From the NCBI GenBank assembly GCA_029961685.1, contig JARWKL010000009.1, positions 30,253,708 to 30,317,707 on the forward strand: DNA of 64,000 nucleotides. Direction: 5' to 3'. Origin of the DNA: Aristolochia californica (lineage: Eukaryota > Streptophyta > Magnoliopsida > Piperales > Aristolochiaceae). Below the pieces are notes generated by a model, which was not told where the DNA came from, made no database searches, and was given only the letters and a program-made list of their open reading frames with translations. Within the stretch, counting starts at the first letter, position 1. Each line of letters begins with the position of its first letter. Positions 43,872-55,100 of this stretch are shown here, piece after piece. A program made the position numbers and the translations under genes.

Positions 43872-44573
43872 TTATTTCTTGGGGCTAAGAGCTTCTTCCA
43901 TTGCTTTCGCCATGCCTTGCACGCTGAAACCAATATACCCCTGAACCTTTTCCGGTTCCCAGTACGGTATCGGATCCGACACAAAAGACCATTCGATGGT
44001 ACTTCCACCGTCGGAATCCGGCACAACTTTCCATGTCGCCACAAAGTCGCCGAATCCGATATTGTTATCAAGGACCCGGTAGCTCAAAGTCCGTGTAGCG
44101 GGATCGAATTCTACCAACTTTTCGTTGGTGAAGGTGGGAGTATCGCTACCGGGTCCGGGAGGCCCAGAGCAGCGCCTGACGCAACCGAGTTTACCCGGCT
44201 CGCCTTCCACGACGGTAGTCGAATCAATAGTTGGGAGCCATTTGTGCACGTTGCCGTAGTCTTCTACGAGCGACCATACTTTGTCGGCAGAAACTCCGTT
44301 CACCTTACCGGCAGCCTTGCCTTCCCACTTGGCCGGCGGCTTCAGATTGTCCTCCACGGAAGATTGGGCAGAGTTGGAGAGACTGAGGGACGGTGTAACC
44401 AGGTTTCTGAAAATGGGTTTCGGCGTCCTCAACGTTAGGTGGCGAATCCGTAAGGCATCCGAAGGTACCATAGAGAGACATCGGCAGAAACCGATAGAAA
44501 CGTAAGGATTAGAGGGCCGTGTTACGAGGTTACGGCCAAGATGTGATGCGTATCGCCCGAGTTTGAGAGCCAT
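43872..44573 (-). CDS. LFS-like SRPBCC protein 4 with organelle-type presequence (233 aa)
   Basis: Intact, intronless, ATG at 44573. Residues 1 to about 75 (MALKLGRYASHLGRNLVTRP...) are rich in Arg, Ser and Leu, with no acidic residue before Asp39. This is the pattern of a mitochondrial or plastid targeting peptide. The SRPBCC domain follows: KWEGKAAGKVNGVSADKVW (Trp100), LGCVR (Arg133), TNEKL (Glu151), DNNIGFGDFVATWKVV and STIEWSF, ending ALSPKK. Arg133 and Glu151 match the onion LFS catalytic pair. The domain is about 96 percent identical by eye to that of the gene at 47363-48064, while the presequences differ at about 20 of 73 positions. ATTTATAGG on the minus strand (44680-44672) is a likely TATA box. 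Confidence 0.88.
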   Translation of the reverse strand: MALKLGRYASHLGRNLVTRPSNPYVSIGFCRCLSMVPSDALRIRHLTLRTPKPIFRNLVTPSLSLSNSAQSSVEDNLKPPAKWEGKAAGKVNGVSADKVWSLVEDYGNVHKWLPTIDSTTVVEGEPGKLGCVRRCSGPPGPGSDTPTFTNEKLVEFDPATRTLSYRVLDNNIGFGDFVATWKVVPDSDGGSTIEWSFVSDPIPYWEPEKVQGYIGFSVQGMAKAMEEALSPKK

Positions 44574-44671
44574 GGCTGAAACTTGAAAGGGTGAAAAGGT
44601 AGAAGCAAGTGACCACTAGGAGGAAACGCAGGGACAGCGGTGCGAGACTTGTCTGCCTCTCTTTCTCGTGA

Positions 44672-44680
44672 CCTATAAAT
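44672..44680 (-). promoter_or_regulatory. TATA box of LFS-like gene 4
   Basis: ATTTATAGG on the minus strand, about 100 bp upstream of the ATG at 44573. Confidence 0.45.
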
Positions 44681-45478
44681 TGGATATGAAGCGGACATAA
44701 TTTTACCAATCTATCCCTCCAGGCACTAATTTTCAACGCGCACCGCAATTGCTGTCGTCTCCTATGGGTCTCCCTGTCCCGACTTTCCCACTGCGACGCC
44801 TGATTAGACCAGAACACGGGTTGAGAGTCCGGAGACTACATCCATTCACACCTCCTACTAAGGTATGGGGTCAACGGACGGAATGCCAAGTGCGTGACCT
44901 CACACCTAAGGCGAAACGTCTAGTGGGACAGTCCCTTCTAGAAGAGCTGTTGGGCACGTCTGTTCGGGCAAGAGTCGGTCTGAGGCATTTAAGGCTAGGG
45001 CTACTGGACATGTTATATAATGTATAAATAGAAGAAAATAAGTTACTTTAAACTGTTTTATTTAAAATAAGATTCAGTGTTATTATTATTTAATAAAATA
45101 ATTCAGAATTATTGAAGAGGACATCCTCTCTGTCTTTTTCCCTCTGATGCTCTGTTCATACTTTTTTATAACTAAATGGTTGCCGTCAAAATACGCCTCC
45201 TAAAATATCCAATTTATTTATGTGAATCCTTCGGTTTCAGTGCTAGGACCAGGCGGTAGACCTAGTTATATTTGCAGAAGATAAAATTCAGATATTCTTA
45301 GACGAGATACCAAAGTAAGAACACGATGAGATATTGATGCTAGAATTTTTTTATTTCAGGGACTTCGAAAACATAACCATGCCCAAACAGACAGTCAGAC
45401 AGTCACAGGCACACACGGGACCTCGAGCTTTTCACCCCAAACTTTAAAAAGTTAAAAACAGGGAACGGAAAAGACATA
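44681..45478. other. Spacer between the two LFS-like modules
   Basis: No gene found. It is AT-rich from 45020 to 45120. A 92-codon plus frame (44749-45027) has no domain. Confidence 0.45.
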
Positions 45479-45949
45479 TTAGGCTTTAAGCTCTTCGGCG
45501 ATCTTCTGTGCCATGTGGTTCACACTGTACCCAATGTAACCCATGACCTTCTCCGCAGTCCAGTGGGGCGGCGGCATGGGAGGAGTAACGAAAGACCACT
45601 CGATGGTGCTTCCGTCTTCCTCAGACAACACCTTGTGGGTCGCCACGAAATCCTTGAACCCGATGTTGTTCTCGACGACCTCGTAGCTCAGAGTTCGCTC
45701 CGCCGGGTCATACGCAACCAATTTTTCGTAGGTGAAGGACCGATCCTGGCCACCGGGGATGGGAGGCCCACTGCAGAGCCTGACGCAACCGAGTTTACCC
45801 GACTCACCCGATTCGATGGTGCTGGTGTCGATGCTTGGGAGATAGTTGGAGACGTTGGCGTATTTGTCTAACACCGCCCAAACTTTGTCTGCAGAAACGC
45901 CTGGGACCTTGGCGCTAACCTTTCCCTCCCACTTGTCTTCCGCAGCCAT
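45479..45949 (-). CDS. LFS-like SRPBCC protein 5, short form (156 aa)
   Basis: Intact, intronless, ATG at 45949 (MAAEDKWEGKVSAKVPGVSA). It has the same length and layout as the gene at 41288-41758, with no gaps and about 35 substitutions by eye. It keeps Trp24, GCVR (Arg57) and YEKL (Glu75), the residues that correspond to the onion LFS catalytic pair. The PPMPPPHW loop near residue 125 is a Pro-rich feature that the two short forms share and the long forms lack. It has a CT-rich leader at 45963-45990 and a TATA box at 46054-46063. Probably cytosolic; its reaction is unknown. Confidence 0.88.
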   Translation of the reverse strand: MAAEDKWEGKVSAKVPGVSADKVWAVLDKYANVSNYLPSIDTSTIESGESGKLGCVRLCSGPPIPGGQDRSFTYEKLVAYDPAERTLSYEVVENNIGFKDFVATHKVLSEEDGSTIEWSFVTPPMPPPHWTAEKVMGYIGYSVNHMAQKIAEELKA

Positions 45950-46053
45950 TTGTGAGCAGGCAGAGAGAGAGAGACAGAGAGAGAGAGAGAGTCTTTCGGA
46001 GAGAAAGGAGTGAAACGCAGAAACAGGATATGGAGATCGGTGACGGACCTTCC

Positions 46054-46063
46054 TTATATAAGG
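46054..46063 (-). promoter_or_regulatory. TATA box of LFS-like gene 5
   Basis: CCTTATATAA on the minus strand, about 105 bp upstream of the ATG. It is followed by GGAAGGTCCGTCACCG, nearly the same block as upstream of gene 3. Confidence 0.6.
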
Positions 46064-47362
46064 AAAATAGCATATCAGATTACCAAAATACCCTCAGTCA
46101 ATTGTATCCGGTGAATTTATTAGTTTATTTGACCGATTTGGGGCTCCTACGAACCACACGGAACCGATGCCGGTAAACGCAGGAATGGTTAGGGACTTTT
46201 GAACGCGTGGTTGGGCACGCATAATTATGACATTATTTTACTATGTAGACCCCAGTTTGGTAAGATGTTTAAATTAGTCTTTTATTATAAAGTAAATTAT
46301 CAAGGTACAGTTTTATGTTACACCAAACCATCCACTATTTGGTTGCCATTTGGATGTCCATCTTGGCCACTAGAGGTAGACTTCTCGATTTTCTGAGACA
46401 TGTTGTGTAGTTAAAAACGGATCATGCTTGTTTCCTTCGCCCCTCGCCTTAGGTCGACATCAAATACCTGCATGGGATGTCAATTTTCTAGGACTTTTAT
46501 ATAAAGTTACTTCTGTTAGTTAGGATGGAACTTGGAAGACAACAGGACCAGGCGAAGATAAAAAAGAGTCTAAAGTTGAAGACACCAACTTGGGCCTTGG
46601 CAGTTTTCTTCCTCCAACTGTGTATTAATTAGCTCACTTGCCTTGACTGATTGACTTGAAGCAGCCATGCTTGACTCCGGACATCAACTCCCTATTTCCA
46701 ATTTGTAAAAGGAAACGTCTCATGTCCGAGTCAACGATTCGTAGCCCAGACTCCGGAAACTACCCCCCACAGAAGACCGTCGTTTTCTCCCAAATCAGCA
46801 TCGATCCAGAAATGGCGTCGGTGACTACCCCCTTTTATCACTTTTTCTTCCCTTCACAGGGCAAACTCCTTCTCCTTAAACCTTGTAGAAAATATGAGCC
46901 TATCGAGGGTTTGTTTCAGGTTCCCGTAAATGCATGTTAAAGAAATGAAAGAAATCATAGTTCTTCACTTGATGAAGACGACGGATAAGCTGACGAACTT
47001 ACATGTAAGAATTAGTTTCAGGGTACGAATTCCATTCGACAGTCCCGTCTTTTGCCGTTCTTGTCATGAATATGTTCTTTATTTCCGTTGTCAATTCCTT
47101 TCGACACTCCGTCGTTAGCTATTTCTGAAATGATTGTATGTTTTTTTCTTTTTCATCTTTTCGACTAGTTAATTGAGAGAGTAGAGGTGGAAAATGCATT
47201 TAAAGAAAAGAAGGGCAGGATTGTTCATTAAACATAACCGCATAACAAGCGATTTTCAGAAACAAGTAACATCTACATGATCAGGAAGAAGAAAAAGCAA
47301 GCCTACATAGCCGCCGACAAAACAGGCAAAAACGTCACAGAAAAGGGAGAAAACAAAGGAAA
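46064..47362. other. Spacer between short and long LFS-like genes, second module
   Basis: No gene found. The part at 46665-46990 is homologous to about 43250-43560. The region 47200-47362, just downstream of the long gene, also resembles 43690-43871. Confidence 0.5.
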
Positions 47363-48064
47363 TTATTTCTTGGGGCTAAGAGCTTCTTCCATAGCTTTCG
47401 CCATGCCTTGCACGCTGAAACCAATATACCCCTGAACCTTTTCCGGCTCCCAGTAGGGTATCGGAGCCGACACAAAAGACCATTCGATGGTACTTCCACC
47501 GTCGGAATCCGGCACAACTTTCCATGTCGCCACAAAGTCACCGAATCCGATATTGTTATCAAGGACCCGATAGCTCAAAGTCCTTGTGGCGGGATCGAAT
47601 TCTACCAACTTTTCGTTGGTGAAGGTGGGAGTCTCGCTACCAGGTGCGGGAGGCCCAGAACAGCGCCTGACGCAACCGAGTTTACCCGGCTCGCCTTCCA
47701 CGACGGTAGTCGCATCAATAGTTGGGAGCCATTTGTGCACGTTGCCGTAGTCTTCTACGAGCGACCATACTTTGTCAGCAGAAACTCCGTTCACCTTACC
47801 AGCAGCCTTGCCTTCCCACTTGGCCGTTGGCTTCGCATTGTCCTCCACGGAAGATTGGGCGGAGTTGGAGAACCTGCGGGACGGCGTAACCGGGTTTTTG
47901 AAAAGGGGTTTCGGCGCCTTCATCGGTAGCTGGCGAATCGGAAAGGAATCGGAAGGTACTATTGAGAGACATCGGCAGAAACCGATAGAAACGTGGGGAT
48001 TTGAGGACCGTGTTACAAGGTTTCGGCTAAGATGTGATACGTATCGGCCGAGTCTCAGAGCCAT
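47363..48064 (-). CDS. LFS-like SRPBCC protein 6 with organelle-type presequence (233 aa)
   Basis: The frame is open further upstream to 48226, but I start it at the ATG at 48064 (MALRLGRYVSHLSRNLVTRS) because this aligns exactly with the start and length of the paralog at 43872-44573. Residues 1 to about 75 again form a basic, Ser-rich leader. The domain keeps DKVW (Trp100), GCVR (Arg133) and TNEKL (Glu151) and differs from its paralog at only about six positions from residue 75 to the end. CTTATATCTC on the minus strand near 48180-48171 is a possible TATA box. It would reside in a mitochondrion or plastid. Its ligand or reaction is unknown. Confidence 0.86.
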   Translation of the reverse strand: MALRLGRYVSHLSRNLVTRSSNPHVSIGFCRCLSIVPSDSFPIRQLPMKAPKPLFKNPVTPSRRFSNSAQSSVEDNAKPTAKWEGKAAGKVNGVSADKVWSLVEDYGNVHKWLPTIDATTVVEGEPGKLGCVRRCSGPPAPGSETPTFTNEKLVEFDPATRTLSYRVLDNNIGFGDFVATWKVVPDSDGGSTIEWSFVSAPIPYWEPEKVQGYIGFSVQGMAKAMEEALSPKK

Positions 48065-48170
48065 GGTTGAAACTAGGAAGGGGGCGAAGTAGGACACACA
48101 ATAAAACTGCAGACGAAGAGGAAGCACCGGCAGAGCTGAGCAGAGCACTGGGCCTTGCCTTGTGAATTGT

Positions 48171-48180
48171 GAGATATAAG
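48171..48180 (-). promoter_or_regulatory. Possible TATA box of LFS-like gene 6
   Basis: CTTATATCTC on the minus strand, about 107 bp upstream of the chosen ATG. Its presence also argues against the longer start at 48226. Confidence 0.4.
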
Positions 48181-49158
48181 AAGGACATGAAGCAAACATG
48201 TTTTGACCAAACTGTCCCTCTGACAACTGTTTTTCCGACGGACACCAGTAATTCGATGTCAGTGCGTTTTCCCTATTTCGTCATAAAGATATTTCCATTC
48301 AAATCACTTCTAGAAGAAGGCTGATAAATCCTCTTGTTCAAGAGCAGATTCTCCTTGGGATATGATCGCGACGCTGCCTTGTATGGATCTTGTACTCTTC
48401 TCGATAGATGAAATTGCGACTTGTCTGATTGACCCCTAATCGAGCCTCTCCTAAATTACTTCTTCCGACAAAACTGATTCTGCAAAAGAAACGACGAAAC
48501 TACAAAAACCCTTCGCTCTTGCCAAACGACTCCATTGACTCCAGCTGAGAGTCTTTAGGTTCACACCTGCATTGGACCTCTTCGGCCAACGTCGCACTCA
48601 CTCGTACTCGAGCAAGCCCGACTGGAGCCGGTGATTTATAAAACCGTGGTAAAGACCCGAAGCGAGAAGTCTAACGGGGGAGACTCTTCTAGAAGCAGTG
48701 CGGAGAAGGTCGGTAAAAGCATAAAAAATCAAGTTCCACTCAGGCCGTCTCCTCTCTCTGAAATCTCGAGTCATGAAGGCCCTCACGTAGTGGAAAGAAA
48801 TGAGGGAGGGTTTTTTTCATGATTGGGTGTTGGGTGAGTTGGATTCAACCTACATGAAGCTTTATATTCAATTGAAGATTGAACCTAAGATTTGAGAAAG
48901 ATTAAAATAAAATTAACAAATAATTCTCCAAGGATAATTTTGAAGAGAGTGGACGTAATAAATTGAAATTTAGGCATTAGAGCTTATAAATGTATTCACG
49001 GCCCATGAGCTTTATGTTTGTAGGATCCAACAAATAGTAGGGATGTCTCAAATCCGACTCGGAAAACCCCGTTCTGGACGACGACTTATTTAAATTAAAA
49101 AACCTAGAAAATCCGTCCGCTTCCCGGGCAAAAAGAACACTTGGTTCTCCTCGTGAAA
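48181..49158. other. Divergent spacer between the LFS-like cluster and SSRP1
   Basis: No gene found. The last ~150 bp would include the SSRP1 promoter and leader; I could not place a TATA box with confidence. Confidence 0.45.
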
Positions 49159-52100
49159 ATGGCGGATGGTCTTGTCTTCAATAACATTCTCCTGGGAGGC
49201 CGGGGTGGTGTGGTGAGTTCTCACTCCCAAAGTTTTTTTCTTTTTTTTTTTTTACTGTTTTGTGTTTCGTTTTTGTGTTTCTCCTGGAGTCCTTTTTTAT
49301 TTCCTTCGGCCGTCGAAACGATTGAAATGCGTGGGTTGAGAAATTGCCTAGGGTTTCGATTTTTTGTGGTATACTTGTTTGCGACCTTTTATAAGGCAAC
49401 AATATTTAAACAAAAGTAGCAAGATTTTGGGAGTGACAGGAATTTCTAATGGCTCATTTCACAAAAAGCAGAACCCTGGACAGCTTACGGTTCATTCGAT
49501 GGGGATCAGGTGGAAGAAAGTCGGAGGTCAGGGAGAAGCAAGGGTTCTTAACCTTGAAAAGGCAAACATCCTTGCTGTTTCATGGATGAAGATCCCTAGA
49601 ACCTTTGAGGTCAGTGTAAAGGGCAAGGATGGCTTATACTACAAATTCACTGGTTTCCGTGAACAGGTATGCTACTTCTTTGGAAAAAAATTATCTTCTC
49701 ACTCTATTTTTTTTTTTTTTTTTGCTTGGCGGCGTAACTATTTGACCTACTATAAACTCCGATTATCACAATTAGAGCCGGGGGAAAATGTATGAATTGT
49801 AGCTTTTTGAATGCAACAGACCAAAATGAGCATGTGTATCATTTAAGATTGCCAGGTCTGTTGCCTGCAGGAAAATATCGTCTATAATTTTTTTCTGGAT
49901 ACTCTTTGAACTACGTGGTGCCATCATAGTGCTACTTTAAGTTGATCTGCCATTTTGAACAACAGATGTGATCAATTCAAGCTTTTGAATGGTGTTTGTA
50001 ATTAGCTTTAAACATTTGTCTGGGCCATCCGGTGTTAAATCGATTGATAGCAAGGCTTTCTTCTCAGCTTTTTATTTTTGTTGTGGGAAACTTCATAAAC
50101 ATAACGTAGAAGGGTACACATATTAGAGTTTGTCTTTGTTTATGCTCGAAATGAGTGCTAACTACCATAAACCAATCAAGGAAAAAGTAGTGCTGAGGAA
50201 TGTTATTATCATGACAAATACAGAACCAATCACGGCAAGGAAAAATTTGGCAGCTTCATCCAGCTGGTTCTTTCCTGAAATTGATTTTGAGAAGTATTTT
50301 AATATTTAAACATCTCATATAGAACCTTCAAATACACCAAATTGACATTCCATTTTCTCACTTGCTAGTTGCTTGTACCTTTAGTTTTTATGTTAGTTGG
50401 AATATGTTGTTATCTATCATATGCTGCTATTGTTGTTCAATACTTTGTAAAGACCTCATTCTCGCTTTCTATCAGGACGTCAGTAACCTGACAACTTTTT
50501 TTCAAAGCACTATCGGAATAACACCAGAGGAGAAACAACTCTCTATCAGTGGCCAGAATTGGGGGGAAGTTGATTTAAGTGGTCAGGGATTATCTATAAC
50601 TTGCTTACCTTTTTTTTTTTTTTTTTATTCTTCCCATATGGTTTTGTTCATCATGGACTATTCAAATGGCATGGCATTTTCAGCATTGCATGTGAACTAT
50701 ACTCTATAATATTTTTCCAACGATCTTAACGTGGACATTTTTGTTTATGTTGCACGAACTTGTGGCTGAGCATTTTCCTTCCACTTGGAGTGTGACTTTC
50801 AATTGCTAATTGATGCTGGTGGATTGCTCCTGTTCACGACTTTTCTTGCAAATTAAAATTGCACTTTTCTCTTCCACTTTGTGTTGAAATAAATGCATCT
50901 TCTTCCATTTTAACTGCAGACTGAGGCAGCAATCTTGATTTCCCATTCTTGACTTTCCTTTTTTTTTAAAAAAAAAAAAGAAAAAAACTTGTGCAACATT
51001 TTCTTTGCAGGCAATTTACTGAATTTTTTAGTGGGCTCAAAGCACGCTTTTGAAGTGTCATTAGCTGATGTTGCCCAAACTCAGCTTCAAGGAAAAAATG
51101 ATGTTTCACTGGAGTTCCATGTTGATGACACAAGGGGGGCTAATGAGGTTGGTATCTTAACCTTTTTTTCTTAGGTACAACCATTTATTCAGTATAGAGC
51201 TTAGTTGAGCCTGAAACAGGGGTGGGAAGGGATCTTTTACGATCGAATTCCTGACAGAATCACATAATATGCACATGAGTGCTAGTAACATGCATGCATG
51301 TATGTGTTCACATGCACAGGCACACGAGCATGCGCACATGCACACTTATGTGTATGTTTGTAGATGTGTATGAATTTGCAAAACGTCTCATGACATGTTT
51401 GTGAACAGGCCTGTATATTAGGCATTTTTAGAAGGTTTATTTAGAAAACCATGTGCTTTCAAAAGTAGAAATATCAATGTATGGCTCAGAACTAATTGAT
51501 CTTGGTGGGTTTCAGTTGCACTTTAAGAGTCTAATGATGCAAGTGGTTGTCTGAAGCAAATGACCTTCAAATAATTTGCTTTTCTGAAACTTTCGTTGTT
51601 CTAACAGTTTCTCTTTGGTGTCAACAGAAAGATTCGTTGATGGAGATAAGTTTCCATGTACCTAATTCAAATACACAGTTTGTTGGTGATGAAAATCACC
51701 CTCCTGCTCAGGTGAAAAGTGTGCTGACTTTGTTTGGTTTATTGCAATATCTGCATTGAGTCTTGCTTCTTATATATTCATGATCTGAAATTTTTAACTC
51801 TTTTGTATAATGATAGGTTTTCCGAGACAAAATAATGTCTATGGCTGATGTTGGTGCATCTGGTGAAGATGCTGTTGCTTTGTTTGAGGGCATTGCAATT
51901 CTTACTCCTAGGTTTGTCTGATAATCTAGCTATGCCCTTGATTTTGGTTGTATTAATAGTTTGTATGTTAAATGGATGACCTTCCTTGTTGCAGAGGACG
52001 ATACACTGTTGAACTCCATTTATCATTCTTGCGGCTTCAGGGACAGGCTAATGATTTCAAAATTCAATATACAAGCATTGTTCGCCTTTTTGTACTTCCT

Positions 52101-55100
52101 AAGGTACTGAATTAGTCCTGATTCTGAGAGCTGTATACATATAGTGTATTCTAGTTTGGCAGGATTCTCTCATACCTAAGTATTCTTGTTTTATTTTGGC
52201 TGGATTCTCTCATAGCTATCTCACTGCCTGTGATATTTGACTTCTATGCTTACGGTTGTGTTATTTTCATTGTGTTGCACATCTTCTGTATCTCATTTTG
52301 TTTCATTTATGTTGCAATTTGTAGTCCAATCAACCACATACCTTTGTCGTGGTGACTCTTGACCCACCTATCCGCAAGGGCCAAACTTTATACCCCCATA
52401 TTGTTTTGCAGGTATTGTGTTTTAGTTCACTGCATTGCTATTTATTTTTATTTTTTTTGGAAATTTTCTTGGAAACGTTTTTTTTTTTAATGAAGATTTT
52501 CTTGGAAACTGATAATGTTTTATTTTCCTTGCTTTTGGTTGCAAAGTTTGAAACAGATTTTGTTGTTGAAACTACTCTGATGATGAATGAGGACCTCTTG
52601 AATACCAAATACAAGGACAAGTTAGAAGCATCGTACAAGGTATTAAGCAAATCATTTCCTATAGTTACTCTCCATTTTTTGTTTATTAATTATAATATGT
52701 TTTTCTGAGGGAGTTGGTATGTTGATTGCTTCTTTAATATGTCTGGAGCAACTATATGTGAGTAAAATGCCTATCATCTTGCATGCATTTGACTGTTTTC
52801 TGTTGGATTGAAAGTCTGTGTTGTTGAGGAGAGAGTGGTGGATGGTAGGTGCACAAGTCTGTGTGGATTTATGAATCTATGTGCCTACTAGTTCAACATG
52901 GGTGTATTCATTTTCAAGTGGAAAGACATAATGTGGCCTCCATTATAGGAAGTAGCCCGTGCACATTCTATATAATTGTGAAGTATGTGAGGTTGTGTAT
53001 GCTTAGTTGGGCGTATGGTGTGGGCTCCACATTGGATATGTGAACAGGCATTAAACTAGGCGTTTTAATGTTAGGCTTATTGGTTCATATACTTGATGTG
53101 TGACCTCTCCATGCCTATCATTTTTTTTGTGGTTCTTACATCAAGTTTATGATCCAACACTGAAATCGGCCATTATTCTATTATGGATCTACAATAATGG
53201 TATGTAAATGGTTTGCAGCATACTGATATTGGTGTTGACGGTATGGCAAAAAATCATTATGTGCTTTAGAAGATCTTAGTTTTTTTTTAATTAGGGATGC
53301 AAATGGTAAATAAAAGGAATGGTTGTGTCTATGGACAAGTTATTTGTTTGTTCTCTTGTTTTTTGGATAAGTGTTAGGTAACTAATAGATAACCGATAAT
53401 CGGGTAAATAAAATCCAGAATGAAGAAAATAGAAAAACTCCTTGTTTCGAGGTTTAACTGGGTATTAGGATTGATTTTACTGCCAAACAAAGAAGGGTAG
53501 ACTATTTGAAGTCCTGTTCTTGAATATGGTTCTCATCATTAAGGAAAAAAGAAAGAAAGCGGAGTCTGGTTTTGTTCTTCTTCTAGAATGGAAGGCAGGC
53601 CTGCGAAAGGAACAACTTTCTTCTGCACAAATTGGAGTTTGAGTGCCAGCCTTCATTGGCAGATGTAGCCTTATCTTCCTTTATATGATCCTGCTGCTTG
53701 CTAATTCTTTTTATTTATATATATATATATACACAACCTAGTCTGGCCCTATGGGTGTCACTGACTTCACTTCAGCTGAGCTTCAGGCCCTCTTCAACGG
53801 CCTCACTCTCTTTCAGGATCATCTCTCTGGCCTGCTCCATATCGAGGGTGACTGTGCTGTGATTATTGGTTGGTTTTTCTCTCCTTCCACCCCACCGTGG
53901 CAACACTGGGATGTTTTTTATGTTATCATGGACATCTTATCCCATATCACTTGTATTTGGTCTTATGTTCCTAGATCTGCTAATTTTGTAGCCGATTTAC
54001 TTGCTAGACAAGGAGCCTCTTTCCAATCCCTTGTTGTAAGGGGTGTACTTTCCTAATTGTATTTGTTTGTTGTTTCTTGCTTAGTAAAATGCTCACTTTT
54101 TCAATATATATATAAAATGTTGGAGAAACAGTTGGGAAAGAGAGTTTGAGAGAATGGGCTGGAGGAGAGAAAGAGAAGCATGATTTGCATAGAGAGAGGA
54201 GATCTTTGATTTAGCAATTAGATTAGAAAGTAATGGGAGGTTTTCTTGAGTCATTTATATGATGATGTGCAGATTTATATATGTTCCCCTCGTATCTTTA
54301 TCCTTAAATGGGTATGGGTACTAAGTACAAAAGTAGTCTTACCTTTGTCATATCTGTATAATAAATAAGAAAGAGGAAATTGGTTCAAAATTTTCATAAT
54401 CTTACATGAATAAAGATTTTCATGAATAGGAATTGGGTATAATTCACTCCTATTGCTGTAACTAGCAGTGAGACTTTAGTTGACTGGAAGTCTATGAATC
54501 TTTCTCAGTAACTGGTCCAGCTGCACTATGTAAGCAGTTTTAGTTGTACACCTTTCTGGTTTTAAACACTTGAGTTTGCCAGGTACATGTCATATGATTT
54601 AATTGTTTTGCTTTGGTGATCAGTTATCATTTTTTATCATCATTTGATCTTTGATTGATCAGTGGAATATCACCTACATCAACTCACAGTTATGAGTGAG
54701 GTGACAAATAAGAAAATAAAAGTGGTGACCCACTTTTAGTATTAAGAGGTTTATTTTTTTTTGAAATGTGGTGTATAAACTATTAAAAGAGAGGCTAATA
54801 TGCATCCACTTCTCACAAAGTACAATTTGAATTGTATTAGTGCCATTCAAAATAAAAATTATTACAACAGTATATTTGTGAATTTCATTTTGGAACTGAA
54901 ATTTCAGACATATTCTGAGTCTTGATGCTAGAGTTAGATTGTGAATAAATTTGACGCGGGACGCGTGTCGGGACGTTGCAGAGAAAGGAAATTGACGAAA
55001 TAGAAGGAGAAGAAAAAGGGTAGGAAGATTGAAGAAGAAGAAGCAACGGGGGCAGAAAATTTCAATTCATTCAATGATGTTCACTCATCCGATCACAACC

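Noticed and set aside
43917..44438. 173-codon plus-strand frame antisense to LFS-like gene 4, with a matching 173-codon frame at 47408-47929
   Set aside because: It is a mirror of a strongly conserved coding region. Conservation of the sense domain keeps the antisense frame open in both copies, and it has no domain of its own.
48065..48226. Longer N-terminal start for LFS-like gene 6
   Set aside because: The paralog aligns from the ATG at 48064, and a TATA-like box lies at 48171-48180 inside the extension.
51157..51345. Cys/Ala/His-rich frame in an SSRP1 intron
   Set aside because: It comes from a CA/TG-rich simple repeat on the antisense strand of an intron.
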